A DNA stretch of 35,522 nt, from the NCBI GenBank assembly GCA_944320235.1, contig CALUGQ010000018.1, positions 1 through 35,522 on the forward strand, given 5' to 3'. The position numbers and the translations under genes were made by a program. Numbering within the stretch: the stretch's first letter is position 1; each line of letters begins with the position of its first letter. This DNA is from an uncultured Prevotella sp. Its GTDB lineage: Bacteria; Bacteroidota; Bacteroidia; Bacteroidales; Bacteroidaceae. The notes below the pieces were generated by a model. It was not told where the DNA came from, did no database searches, and was given only the letters and a program-made list of their open reading frames with translations. Of this stretch, positions 24,701 through 31,545 are shown in pieces.

Positions 24701-25510
24701 CTCAAATGGTATGACAGGGAAGACCACACCCTTTTCGACGTGTGCGCCGATGACCACTGCCAGCGTTACCAAGGCATAACGCGGGCCAGCACTCCCGCAG
24801 TGGAAAGCGCGGTGAAAGCCACAAAAGGCCAGGTACTGGCATACGGCAACGACATTTGCGACGCACGCTTCAGCAAGTGTTGCGGCGGAGTGACCGAAGA
24901 GTTCCAGTATTGCTGGGAAGACTCGCCCAAGCCTTACCTCGTGGCAGTGCGCGACGGGGTTTCGCCGGCACTGCCCAACCTCTCCGACGAGGCCGAGGCC
25001 GAACGCTGGATACGCTCCGCACCCGACTCGTTCTGCAACACTTCAGACGGGAGAGTGCTCTCGCAGGTGCTCAACGACTACGACCAGGAGACGCCCGACT
25101 TCTACCGCTGGCGCGTGGAATACACCCAGGCTGAACTTGCCGCACTGATAAGCGAACGCCTCGGCTGCGACTTCGGAGCAATAACCGACATTGTACCCGT
25201 GGCGAGGGGCAGGAGCGGGCGCATCTGGAAGCTAAGGATTGTAGGCACAAAGAAGCAGCTCACCATCGGCAAGGAGCTGGAAATACGCCGCGCACTGAGC
25301 CGCAGCCACCTGTACAGCAGCGCGTTTGTGGTAGACAAGGAGGGCATAGCCGACGGCATCCCTGCCCGTTTCACCATCACCGGCGCAGGCTGGGGCCACG
25401 GCGTTGGCCTCTGCCAGATAGGCGCGGCAGTGATGGGCGAGCGCGGATATGCCTACGACCGCATACTGCTCCACTACTACCGCGGGGCCGAAATAAAGGA
25501 GATTTACTAA
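21749..25510 (+). CDS. Four-module fusion: tandem GT-A-like domains, DUF4922 HIT-like domain, SpoIID/LytB domain
   Basis: 1253 residues. Residues about 1-235 look like a degenerate GT-A glycosyltransferase (YADR where a DxD would be). Residues 250-480 are a classical family 2 glycosyltransferase starting EASVIIPVKNRQ, with DSDD at 339-342. Both modules end in a similar segment of the form D-Y/L...RLF-SR. Residues about 520-800 fit DUF4922: CFLC (563-566) may bind metal, and HAHFQ (His642, His644, Gln646) matches the HxHxQ motif of GalT/Ap4A-phosphorylase-type HIT enzymes. Residues 905-1250 are SpoIID/LytB (VEQYLASVISSEM; GWGHGVGLCQ at 1214-1223), a peptidoglycan-binding or lytic domain. No signal peptide was seen, odd for a SpoIID protein. 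An AmpG-like gene follows 30 bp later. I infer a role in handling cell-wall sugars. Confidence 0.85.
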   Translation: MTIKTDCFLACRNAAEAAPLVAELSRSMAVGRITILLPDEADSDNDLPEGCHAVAASTVTGSDAMGLMAGTTEADYALLCTKAGTVAMGMGAVERMVNVAEDSGAAMVYADRWAIIGGNATPHPAIDYQEGSIRDDFDFGPVMMFRADLLRKYATQRATGPHYMYAGLYDLRLFLSREGRIFHLGECLYTEGETDTRASGVKQFDYVNPVNRDVQVEMEQAATAHLAAIGAIVDTSGYLEPDFDEQHFDIEASVIIPVKNRQRTIMDAVKSALAQETGFEYNVIVVDNHSTDGTTELLDAVDDTRLIHIVPDRTDLGIGGCWNTAVQDSRCGRFAVQLDSDDLYSSTDTLQRIVDEFRKQRAAMVVGSYRMCDFNLNTLPPGLIAHTEWTEYNGANNALRINGLGAPRAFFTPLLRQTPMPNTSYGEDYAMGLRFSRHYRIGRIYDELYLCRRWEGNSDAALPIEKVNANNLYKDHLRTIEIEARKHINAGKADRTEADSIQRFFTRQLQTWPEARLHYRQLLDIQTRELPCDTMTLTAQHNHARIVSTGASIDKASISARPCFLCQQNRPAEQIAAPAVQGHELLVNPFPILPVHFTIPSLRHEQQAILSRYGEMLALLEAHQELTAFYNGPLCGASAPDHAHFQAVAGGQLPLQAAWPRLCRNLSPVISDDGCNGIWLISDYPCTAFLIRSHTTDCGRRLFAALYDALPTHRDEREPMMNIVCWHSGSDILSVVFPRRKHRPDCYYAAGEAQMLVSPGALDMSGLIITPRREDFDKLTPEAAAGILREVSCSEEEAATIIGNVKATSTASCHTSTSMEEPEVSVGIMSRKRIEFTLNAPYSAKGETIEGRQCVEFSEGGIVWRGNQWRELTFSPLAPKASFSLHDVTIGAGFHWERKETQTFNGSLQLVVEADLITAINHLPVEQYLASVISSEMRATSSAELLKAHAVISRSWLLAQMEKRRRQHAGAGSFFSFAKHDGELLKWYDREDHTLFDVCADDHCQRYQGITRASTPAVESAVKATKGQVLAYGNDICDARFSKCCGGVTEEFQYCWEDSPKPYLVAVRDGVSPALPNLSDEAEAERWIRSAPDSFCNTSDGRVLSQVLNDYDQETPDFYRWRVEYTQAELAALISERLGCDFGAITDIVPVARGRSGRIWKLRIVGTKKQLTIGKELEIRRALSRSHLYSSAFVVDKEGIADGIPARFTITGAGWGHGVGLCQIGAAVMGERGYAYDRILLHYYRGAEIKEIY

Positions 25511-25540
25511 TGGGAAGCCCCTAAAAGACGCAAAAAACCA

Positions 25541-26836
25541 ATGGAAACGACAACAAAACCTACAACAAGGCGCAACCCATGGGCATGGGTTCCTTCGCTA
25601 TATTTCGCCGAAGGCATACCTTACGTGGCCGTGATGACAATCTCGCTGATAATGTACAAACGCCTGGGACTGTCAAACGCCGAGATTACCCTCTACACAT
25701 CGTGGCTTTACCTCCCATGGGTCATAAAACCATTCTGGAGCCCTTTCGTCGACATAGTGAAGACCAAGCGTTGGTGGATCGTGGCCATGCAGCTGCTCGT
25801 GGGCGCGGCCCTGGGCGGCGTGGCGTTCACCATCCCGGCCTCGTGGTGGCTGCAAGGCACGCTGTTCTTCTTCTGGCTGATGGCCTTCTCGAGCGCAACG
25901 CATGACATAGCAGCCGACGGTTTCTACATGCTCGGGCTCGACCAGCACCAGCAGGCGTGGTTCGTGGGCATACGCTCCACGTTCTACCGCATAGCCACCA
26001 TCTTCGGCCAGGGCGTGCTCGTGATGATAGCGGGCAACCTCGAGGTGCTCACCCGCAACGTAAGATACTCCTGGAGCCTCATGTTCTACTTCATGGCTGG
26101 CCTGTTCATCGCCCTGTGGCTCTACCACAGCTGGGCCCTGCCGAGGACGGCCGAGGACGGCGAACAGCGAACGAACGGCATCGGCGGGCTGCTGGAAGAG
26201 CTGTGGCTGACGGTCAAGACGTTCTTCACCAAGCCTCAGGTAGTGGCGGGCATCTGCTTCATGCTGTTCTACCGTATGCCCGAGGGGCTGCTGGCCAAGG
26301 TGTCGGCCCTGTTCCTGATAGATGCCAGCCACAACGGCGGCCTTGGCCTATCGCCTGCGGAATACGGCCTTGTGCAAGGCACAGTGGGCGTCATCGGCCT
26401 GACCTTGGGCGGCATACTGGGCGGCATAGCCGCCAGCCGCCACGGACTGAAACGGTGGCTGTGGCCCATGGTGTGCGCCATAACGCTGCCCGACGCTGTG
26501 TATGTCTACCTGAGCTACGCCATGCCCGACAGCCTACTCATCATCAACGCCTGTGTGTTCATCGAGCAGTTTGGCTACGGCTTCGGCTTCTCCGCCTACA
26601 TGCTCTACCTCATTTACTACAGCCAGGGCGAGCACAAGACGGCACACTACGCACTGTGCACGGCCTTCATGGCCCTGTCGATGATGATTCCCGGACTCTT
26701 CGCAGGCGCGCTACAGGAGGCCGTGGGCTACCGCGCGTTCTTCATCATCGTAGTGGCGGCCTGCTCCATGACTTTCGCCGTGTCGGCGTTCCTGAAGATT
26801 GACCCCGACTTCGGCAAGCCGGTTGCCGACAAATAG
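25541..26836 (+). CDS. AmpG-like MFS transporter (muropeptide permease family)
   Basis: 431 residues with twelve predicted membrane segments. The opening WVPSLYFAEGIPYVAVM, followed by LPWVIKPFWSPFVD and the segment around SSATHDIAADGFYM, are typical of the AmpG/PAT branch of the major facilitator superfamily, which imports anhydro-muropeptides for cell-wall recycling or, in other branches, acetyl-CoA. In Bacteroidetes AmpG-like genes are known beside MurNAc catabolism genes. Here the upstream neighbour ends in a SpoIID domain and is 30 bp away, supporting peptidoglycan fragments as substrate; that is inference. Confidence 0.88.
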   Translation: METTTKPTTRRNPWAWVPSLYFAEGIPYVAVMTISLIMYKRLGLSNAEITLYTSWLYLPWVIKPFWSPFVDIVKTKRWWIVAMQLLVGAALGGVAFTIPASWWLQGTLFFFWLMAFSSATHDIAADGFYMLGLDQHQQAWFVGIRSTFYRIATIFGQGVLVMIAGNLEVLTRNVRYSWSLMFYFMAGLFIALWLYHSWALPRTAEDGEQRTNGIGGLLEELWLTVKTFFTKPQVVAGICFMLFYRMPEGLLAKVSALFLIDASHNGGLGLSPAEYGLVQGTVGVIGLTLGGILGGIAASRHGLKRWLWPMVCAITLPDAVYVYLSYAMPDSLLIINACVFIEQFGYGFGFSAYMLYLIYYSQGEHKTAHYALCTAFMALSMMIPGLFAGALQEAVGYRAFFIIVVAACSMTFAVSAFLKIDPDFGKPVADK

Positions 26837-26870
26837 GCACCGCCGCTGCACGGATATCGTTTTTTTTCAC

Positions 26871-26878
26871 TATCTTTG
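26871..26878 (+). promoter_or_regulatory. Predicted -7 box for the small lipoprotein gene
   Basis: TATCTTTG followed by CG, 24 bp before the ATG. A T-rich run (26860-26867) precedes it and could belong to a terminator for the transporter gene, though I see no stem. Confidence 0.5.
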
Positions 26879-26902
26879 CGCCCGAACAATAGACAAACGC
26901 TT

Positions 26903-27454
26903 ATGAACAAGACAATTCACAACCTCAAGACGATGCTCATGGCCGTAGTGGCCGTGGCGGCCATGACAGCCTGCACCGACGAAGACACGCAGCAAGCTTA
27001 CGACCTCAACGGCTACTGGCAGGGTAGCATACAGGGCGACTACTACTCTGACCGCTACGGGGGCTACGATACGTGGGACACGGAGATATGGTTCGTGCAA
27101 GACGGCGACTTCAGCAACGGTGGCTACGGGCGCGAGATAGACTACAACAGGGCCACTGGCCGCGCCTACGACGTGGAGTTTGACTGGGAAGTGCGCAACG
27201 GCCGGATACTCATCGACTATTACGACGGCTACCGCATCATCATACGCGACTATGAACTATACTATGTGGGCAGCGGGCAGCGCTTCCGCGGCTACTTCGA
27301 CGACTGGGACACGGGGCGCACGCTGGCATCGTTCGACCTCGTGAAGGTAGGCGGCTGGAGCGACTGGGCCAAGCAGCACGCCATGGACTTCGGCGCCATG
27401 AAAAACAAGGCGCAGGCCGACTCCACGGCAAGCAGGGAGCCTGTGCAACCTTGA
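26903..27454 (+). CDS. Small hypothetical lipoprotein
   Basis: 183 residues from ATG 26903. The lipoprotein signal ends MTAC, so Cys24 is the probable lipidated residue. The mature part (25-about 165) is rich in Tyr, Asp, Gly and Trp, with strands such as NGYWQGSIQGDYYSDRYGGYD and repeated Y/D patterns, suggesting a small beta-barrel or lipocalin-like fold. It may resemble the lipocalin-like lipoproteins common in Bacteroidales that open with a similar GxWxG element, but I do not recognise the family. It has its own promoter and is followed by two strong hairpins, so it is likely monocistronic. Confidence 0.75.
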   Translation: MNKTIHNLKTMLMAVVAVAAMTACTDEDTQQAYDLNGYWQGSIQGDYYSDRYGGYDTWDTEIWFVQDGDFSNGGYGREIDYNRATGRAYDVEFDWEVRNGRILIDYYDGYRIIIRDYELYYVGSGQRFRGYFDDWDTGRTLASFDLVKVGGWSDWAKQHAMDFGAMKNKAQADSTASREPVQP

Positions 27455-27527
27455 TGCCCACCCGAGGCAACGGCAACAAAACTTTACAAACCGCACGTGG
27501 CACCGCCACGCCAGAATAAAAGGACAT

Positions 27528-27566
27528 CAAAACGGCCTGCCCGGAACTCCCGGACAGGCCGTTTTG
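27528..27566. terminator. Bidirectional hairpin A, AAAACGG family
   Basis: CAAAACGGCCTGCCCGG (27528-27544) pairs with 27550-27566 with one mismatch around a 5-nt loop, AACTC. It ends with TTTTG on the plus strand and AAAAC reads as GTTTT on the minus strand, so it can serve both convergent genes. Confidence 0.75.
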
Positions 27567-27571
27567 ACTGA

Positions 27572-27610
27572 CAAGAATCCCCGTTTTGCGTGGCAAAACG
27601 GGGATTCTTG
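27572..27610. terminator. Bidirectional hairpin B, AAAACGG family
   Basis: A perfect 18-bp stem, 27572-27589 with 27593-27610, with a 3-nt loop GTG. It is just 6 bp after hairpin A, between the lipoprotein gene and the convergent DUF418 gene. Confidence 0.75.
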
Positions 27611-27678
27611 CATCTTGCTGAGCGCCAGGCTGTTGCGCCGCAACTGCCATCATACGAAACATCCTTACACAAAGGCCA

Positions 27679-28926
27679 TCACCGCCGCCTCAACAGCGGG
27701 AAACGCCTGCCGTAGGTGGCCATGCGCCACAGCCACTCCAGCGGCCCGAAGTTGAAGCGGCGCAACCACCAGCGGCTGAACAGTGCCTCAGCCACACACA
27801 CGCCCAAGGCCACCAGCACTACGAAGACAAGCCCGGTGGAGGCCCCGAAGCCAAGGCCGATGCCGTAGAACAGCGCCATTCCCCATACCGACTGGCCGAT
27901 ATAGTTGGTCAGCGCCATGCGCCCCGAGAAGCCGAAAAGGCAGAAGAAGCGCAGGCCTGGGCGGCGCTGATGAATGAGACAGATAGCCGCCACGTAGGCA
28001 AAGCCCATGGGATAGACGCTGACAAAGTAGAGCAGGCTGTGGAAGGCGTTGCCAAGCGGGTGGCCGCTCACGGCGCTCCACGCATAGACCACCGACAGCG
28101 GAAGACCCAAGGCGAAGCCTACGCGCGCGACACGCAGCAGCCAACGGCGGCGCAAGACGAGGTGGGCGTACATATGCCTGCGCCCCAGCCAAAGCCCGAT
28201 GAGGAACAAACCGAGCACCTTGAAATAGCGGTTGCCGTCGATGAACTCCTGCACGCGCACTATCGCGCCCTGCACAAGGAACTGCAGCACGCCAGCGTAA
28301 CTGTCGGCATCGCGCAGCCAGTAGGCAAAGTTGTCTTCCGTGATGCCGTACTTGGCGCAGTAGTGCCATTGCAGGCGCACCACCCCGGCCGACAGGCTGA
28401 CACCAGCCAGCTCGCAGGCGAGGTCTATCAGCACCGGGAGAAACAGCAACGCCGCCGCCCACGAGAGCAGCGTGCGGTCGGAAGCGCGGCGAAACAGCGG
28501 CAGCAACATGCCCATGAGGGCATAGAGCATCAGTATGTCGCCGCTCCAGATGAACATGAGGTGCAGGAAACCGATGGCCAGCAGTATGGCCATGCGGCGG
28601 TAGAAGATGCGGAAACCGCTTGCTCCCCGCCGCTCGGCGTTGGCCATTATGATGGAGAAACCAATGCCGAAGAGGAGCGAGAAGATGGTGTAGAACTTGC
28701 CGTCAACGAACACGTACTGCAAGAAGCGCACCACGCTGTCAATACCCGCCGTAGGCATGACGGCCGCGGCCGCGGGCGTCAGGAACGTGTACAGCGCGAA
28801 CTCGGGGAAGTTGGCCACGGCTATGCCCACGAGGGCGAGGCCGCGCAGTATGTCGAGTATGGCGAAACGCTCTTTCTGCCTCACGGGCATGGCCGCGCCG
28901 CCATGCCCCTTTTTCGTGTCTGTCAT
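27679..28926 (-). CDS. DUF418 family membrane protein (YeiB-like)
   Basis: 415 residues. Opening ERFAILDILRGLALVGIAVANF is the hallmark of DUF418/YeiB-type proteins, and the C-terminal half contains RMALTNYIGQSVWGMALFYG, the other strongly conserved block. About ten hydrophobic segments are evident. The fold is related to membrane acyltransferases of the OafA kind; the function is unknown and may be in envelope modification or transport. A start at the internal Met before PVRQKERF would remove a Lys/Gly-rich leader of 12 residues. It is 49 bp downstream of the EamA gene and probably cotranscribed. Confidence 0.9.
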   Translation of the reverse strand: MTDTKKGHGGAAMPVRQKERFAILDILRGLALVGIAVANFPEFALYTFLTPAAAAVMPTAGIDSVVRFLQYVFVDGKFYTIFSLLFGIGFSIIMANAERRGASGFRIFYRRMAILLAIGFLHLMFIWSGDILMLYALMGMLLPLFRRASDRTLLSWAAALLFLPVLIDLACELAGVSLSAGVVRLQWHYCAKYGITEDNFAYWLRDADSYAGVLQFLVQGAIVRVQEFIDGNRYFKVLGLFLIGLWLGRRHMYAHLVLRRRWLLRVARVGFALGLPLSVVYAWSAVSGHPLGNAFHSLLYFVSVYPMGFAYVAAICLIHQRRPGLRFFCLFGFSGRMALTNYIGQSVWGMALFYGIGLGFGASTGLVFVVLVALGVCVAEALFSRWWLRRFNFGPLEWLWRMATYGRRFPLLRRR

Positions 28927-28975
28927 ATTTATATTGTATGTTTGTCTTTGTGTTGCTATATGTCATAGATAGCCG

Positions 28976-29911
28976 TCAGCCGCGCCGCCGCAACCGCAGC
29001 AGCCCCCTCCTGAGCCTGACGAGAGCCACGCTGAGCAGTATCACCACGAGGCCGCAGAGCTGCACCGCCGTCACCGTCTCGCCGCCAAGGCCCGCCCCTA
29101 TGGCCACCGCCACCACCGGGTTGACGTATGCATGGGTGGCCACCTCGGTGGCCGGGCGCACCCGCAGCAGCCAGACGTAGGCCGTGTAGGCCATGATTGA
29201 GCCGCAGACAACGAGATAAGCCAGCGCGAGCCACGCCCTGCGCGGCACCGACGCGAAGTCGGTCTCCTGCACGTCGCCGCCCGCAATGGCGCACACCCAG
29301 AACGCCCCGCTGGCCGTGAGCATCTGCCACGCCGACCCGGCAAAGCCGCCCGAGGCCTCGGCGGCGCACGAACGGTACTTGGTGTAGAGCGTGCCAACAG
29401 CCCACGACAGGCACCCGCAAACGAGCAGGGCCACGCCGCGCTCGCCGTGGGCGGCCGAGGCCGACGCGCCGAGCTGCTCTACATAGAGCATGGCCACGCC
29501 CACAAAGCCCAGCAGTATGCCAGCCACGGCGGCGGGATTGCGGAAAGTGGTGCGCCAGGCCGGCACGTCGAGCAGCATTATCCACACCGCCGTGGAAGAT
29601 GCCACGATGGCCACGAGGCTGCTGCTGACGTAGCGTTGCGCCAGCATGACCACGGCCATGTCGACAAACAGCAGCACGAGGCCGCTGACAGCCGACCGCC
29701 TCACCAGTCCGGCACGCAGCACTCGCTCGCCCCGCAGCGCACAGACGGCAAGCAGCAGAAGCCCCGCCGCCGAGAAGCGCAACGCGCCGAGCAGGAACGG
29801 CGGCAGCCCCTGCAGGGCGACACCGATGAAGAAATAGGTGGAGCCCCACACCACATAGACCAGGAAATAGGCCACAATGACCGCCGCGCGGCTCACTCCA
29901 CAACTGTCCAT
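28976..29911 (-). CDS. EamA/DMT family transporter
   Basis: 311 residues from Met at 29911 (MDSCGVSRAAVIVAYF). The frame opens 63 bp upstream, but a 10-helix DMT protein of about 300 residues starting here fits better. Two EamA repeats are visible: the first opens VYVVWGSTYFFIGVALQGLPP and the second includes YVWLLRVRPATEVATHAYVNPVVAVAIG, the typical EamA second-repeat block. Family members (RhtA/YedA-like) export amino acids or metabolites. The substrate is not predictable. It is the first gene of a probable two-gene unit with DUF418. Confidence 0.93.
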   Translation of the reverse strand: MDSCGVSRAAVIVAYFLVYVVWGSTYFFIGVALQGLPPFLLGALRFSAAGLLLLAVCALRGERVLRAGLVRRSAVSGLVLLFVDMAVVMLAQRYVSSSLVAIVASSTAVWIMLLDVPAWRTTFRNPAAVAGILLGFVGVAMLYVEQLGASASAAHGERGVALLVCGCLSWAVGTLYTKYRSCAAEASGGFAGSAWQMLTASGAFWVCAIAGGDVQETDFASVPRRAWLALAYLVVCGSIMAYTAYVWLLRVRPATEVATHAYVNPVVAVAIGAGLGGETVTAVQLCGLVVILLSVALVRLRRGLLRLRRRG

Positions 29912-30034
29912 AAGCAAGAAGCGTTTTTGAGCGGTGCGACAAAAAAACAGCCGCCACACCTCCCCGCCCGGCACGCCGGCAGACGTTTTGCTGAGCGGAG
30001 GGAGGCATGGCGGCCTGCAGTCATGCGCTGGTTG

Positions 30035-30919
30035 TCAAAAGAGTTTAGTTCCATCGCGCAGCTCTATGGCACAGTTGGCAGGAGCCTTAATGTTCTCGTC
30101 GATGGTAACGGAGCCAATCTCGTCGGCCACTATGCGCCCCGACATCGGGTTCTTTATGTTTGTTATCGCGCCGCGTATGTCGGCCTGCACGGTGGAGTAC
30201 TCAAAGGCGCGGTCGCAGTCGGGGCCGAAGGTGCAGTTCTCCAGCACCAGGTCGTGGGCGTAGCAGAGCGGTTGCTCGCCCGTTATGTGGCAGTTCACCA
30301 GGCGCAGGTTGCGCGAGTGCCAGCCCACATACTCGCCGTTCAACTCCGAGTCGTACACGGTGACGTTCTCTACCTCCCACAGCGCGTCCTTGGTTGTGAT
30401 GCGGGCGTTGCGCAGCTCCACGTTCTTTACGTACTGGAACACGTACTTGCTGTCGCTCTCCAGGCCGTCAATGCGTATGTCTTCGCTGAACATGAAGGGG
30501 TAAGTGCCGCCGTGCAACCGCAGGTTGCGGGCATTGATGCGCTTGCACCGCCAGAACACCTCGTCGGCGTCGGTCATCTCCACGTTCTCAATGTCAATGT
30601 CGTTCATCTCGCGGAACATCTTCGGCGCGTCAATCTTCGTGTCGGTCATCTTCAAGTGGTCAGAATACCACAGGGCCGAACGCCCGCCAACGTCGAAGTA
30701 GCAGCGGTCGATGGTGAAGCCATGCACGTGCCAGAAGGGATAGTTGCCCTCGAAGCGGCAGTTGGTGGCCACGATGTTGCTGCACTCCTTGATGGCCGAC
30801 TCGCCCTCGCGTATGGTCACGTTGTCGAGGTGCAGGTCGTGCGAGGCGAACAGCGGGCGCTCGCCTCCGAACTCGGTGTTGCTGATAGTCTTCATTGTCT
30901 GTATCGTCATTTGTGTCAT
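30035..30919 (-). CDS. DUF3737 family right-handed beta-helix protein
   Basis: 294 residues with short strand-turn units of about 20 residues along the chain, such as HDLHLDNVTIREGESA, VNVELRNA and RNLRLVNCHITG, a pattern of a parallel beta-helix. The opening GGERPLFASHDLHLDNVTI and the ALWYSDHLKMTDTKI block fit DUF3737, widespread in Bacteroidetes and Firmicutes; its activity is unknown. No signal peptide was seen, so it is probably cytoplasmic. Starts at Met1, Met4 or Met9 are all possible; the conserved region begins just after Met9. It is 123 bp upstream of the EamA gene on the same strand and is the last gene before the AT-rich island. Confidence 0.88.
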   Translation of the reverse strand: MTQMTIQTMKTISNTEFGGERPLFASHDLHLDNVTIREGESAIKECSNIVATNCRFEGNYPFWHVHGFTIDRCYFDVGGRSALWYSDHLKMTDTKIDAPKMFREMNDIDIENVEMTDADEVFWRCKRINARNLRLHGGTYPFMFSEDIRIDGLESDSKYVFQYVKNVELRNARITTKDALWEVENVTVYDSELNGEYVGWHSRNLRLVNCHITGEQPLCYAHDLVLENCTFGPDCDRAFEYSTVQADIRGAITNIKNPMSGRIVADEIGSVTIDENIKAPANCAIELRDGTKLF

Positions 30920-31281
30920 CGTCCTTCTTTCCCTGCCGCTCCGCCCGCATTTTGCGCATTTCGCTTATCTTTCTCACGCAAGCAGCAGCTGCGGCACTCT
31001 TTCACGCTGCAAAAATACAATATTCCCGCGACTTATGACATAAACAAATTACCGATGTTGCGCCCACGATTACTTGTTTGGTAATATTTATGGTTTGTTT
31101 TGACTTGGCTGCGCGAAGAGAGCACAATGCCACGACCAAACCAACGACCTTGGCTATAGGTCCATCTATAAATGAACAATACGATGGCTACATTAGGCAG
31201 GCTAAGAATTACACAAGCATTGAAATTCCTTTTGTTCTTTTCTGCGTGATAATGCGGCATTTCCAAATATTATAGTTAAAT
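30920..31281. other. Intergenic boundary, GC-rich to AT-rich
   Basis: No gene is supported here. On the minus strand TATTTTTG (31017-31010) could be the -7 box of the DUF3737 gene. From about 31020 the base composition and vocabulary change to AT-rich DNA that continues through the restriction operon. The open frame at 31078-31275 has no recognisable family and may be debris. Confidence 0.55.
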
Positions 31282-31284
31282 TTG
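31277..31284 (+). promoter_or_regulatory. Predicted -7 box of the type I restriction operon
   Basis: TAAATTTG matches TAnnTTTG and is followed by CA. It lies 46 bp before ATG 31331. No TTG at 19-20 bp upstream. Confidence 0.45.
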
Positions 31285-31330
31285 CAATTCATATCAAAGT
31301 CTGTTGCAACGAACAGACAAATCAAAGCGC

Positions 31331-31542
31331 ATGGAAACTCTAAAACCAACAGATTGAAAGCTGTTTGGGTTGAGAATGTCAAAACTGGGAAATGGTTGGT
31401 GGAGCAGATTGGCGAAAACGTAGCGACTGTTTCCATGTGGTGTTTCAATAGAACGCAACCATCCCTTGATATGCTTGTGAAGATTGCAAAGCTCTTGAAT
31501 GTGGATCCTCCAAGCTTATTAATGGCGGCAATGATGATTTAA
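31331..31542 (+). CDS. Small HTH (XRE-like) protein, possible frameshift near the start
   Basis: The frame ending at 31542 encodes KTNRLKAVWVENVKTGKW, then an HTH core with ENVATVSMWCFNRTQPSLDMLVKIAKLLNVD, matching the small XRE-type regulators that precede hsdM in Bacteroidetes type I loci. That frame has no ATG; its only early start is TTG 31282, inside the -7 box. ATG 31331 is in another frame, reading MET-L-K and then stopping at 31355. Adding one A to the A4 run at 31342-31345 would join the ATG to the HTH frame. So this is either a broken or slipped gene, a sequencing error, or a start I cannot identify. It ends 3 bp before hsdM and is probably its cotranscribed regulator. Confidence 0.6.
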
Positions 31543-31545
31543 ACA

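Noticed and set aside
27970-28968. 332-codon plus-strand frame
   Set aside because: It is antisense to the DUF418 gene and has no recognisable motif.
29447-31084. 545-codon plus-strand open frame
   Set aside because: It is antisense to the EamA and DUF3737 genes and shows no domain. GC-rich codon use on the minus strand explains the lack of stops.
31078-31275. 65-codon open frame upstream of the restriction operon
   Set aside because: No recognisable domain, and it overlaps the transition DNA. It may be a relic but cannot be supported as a gene.
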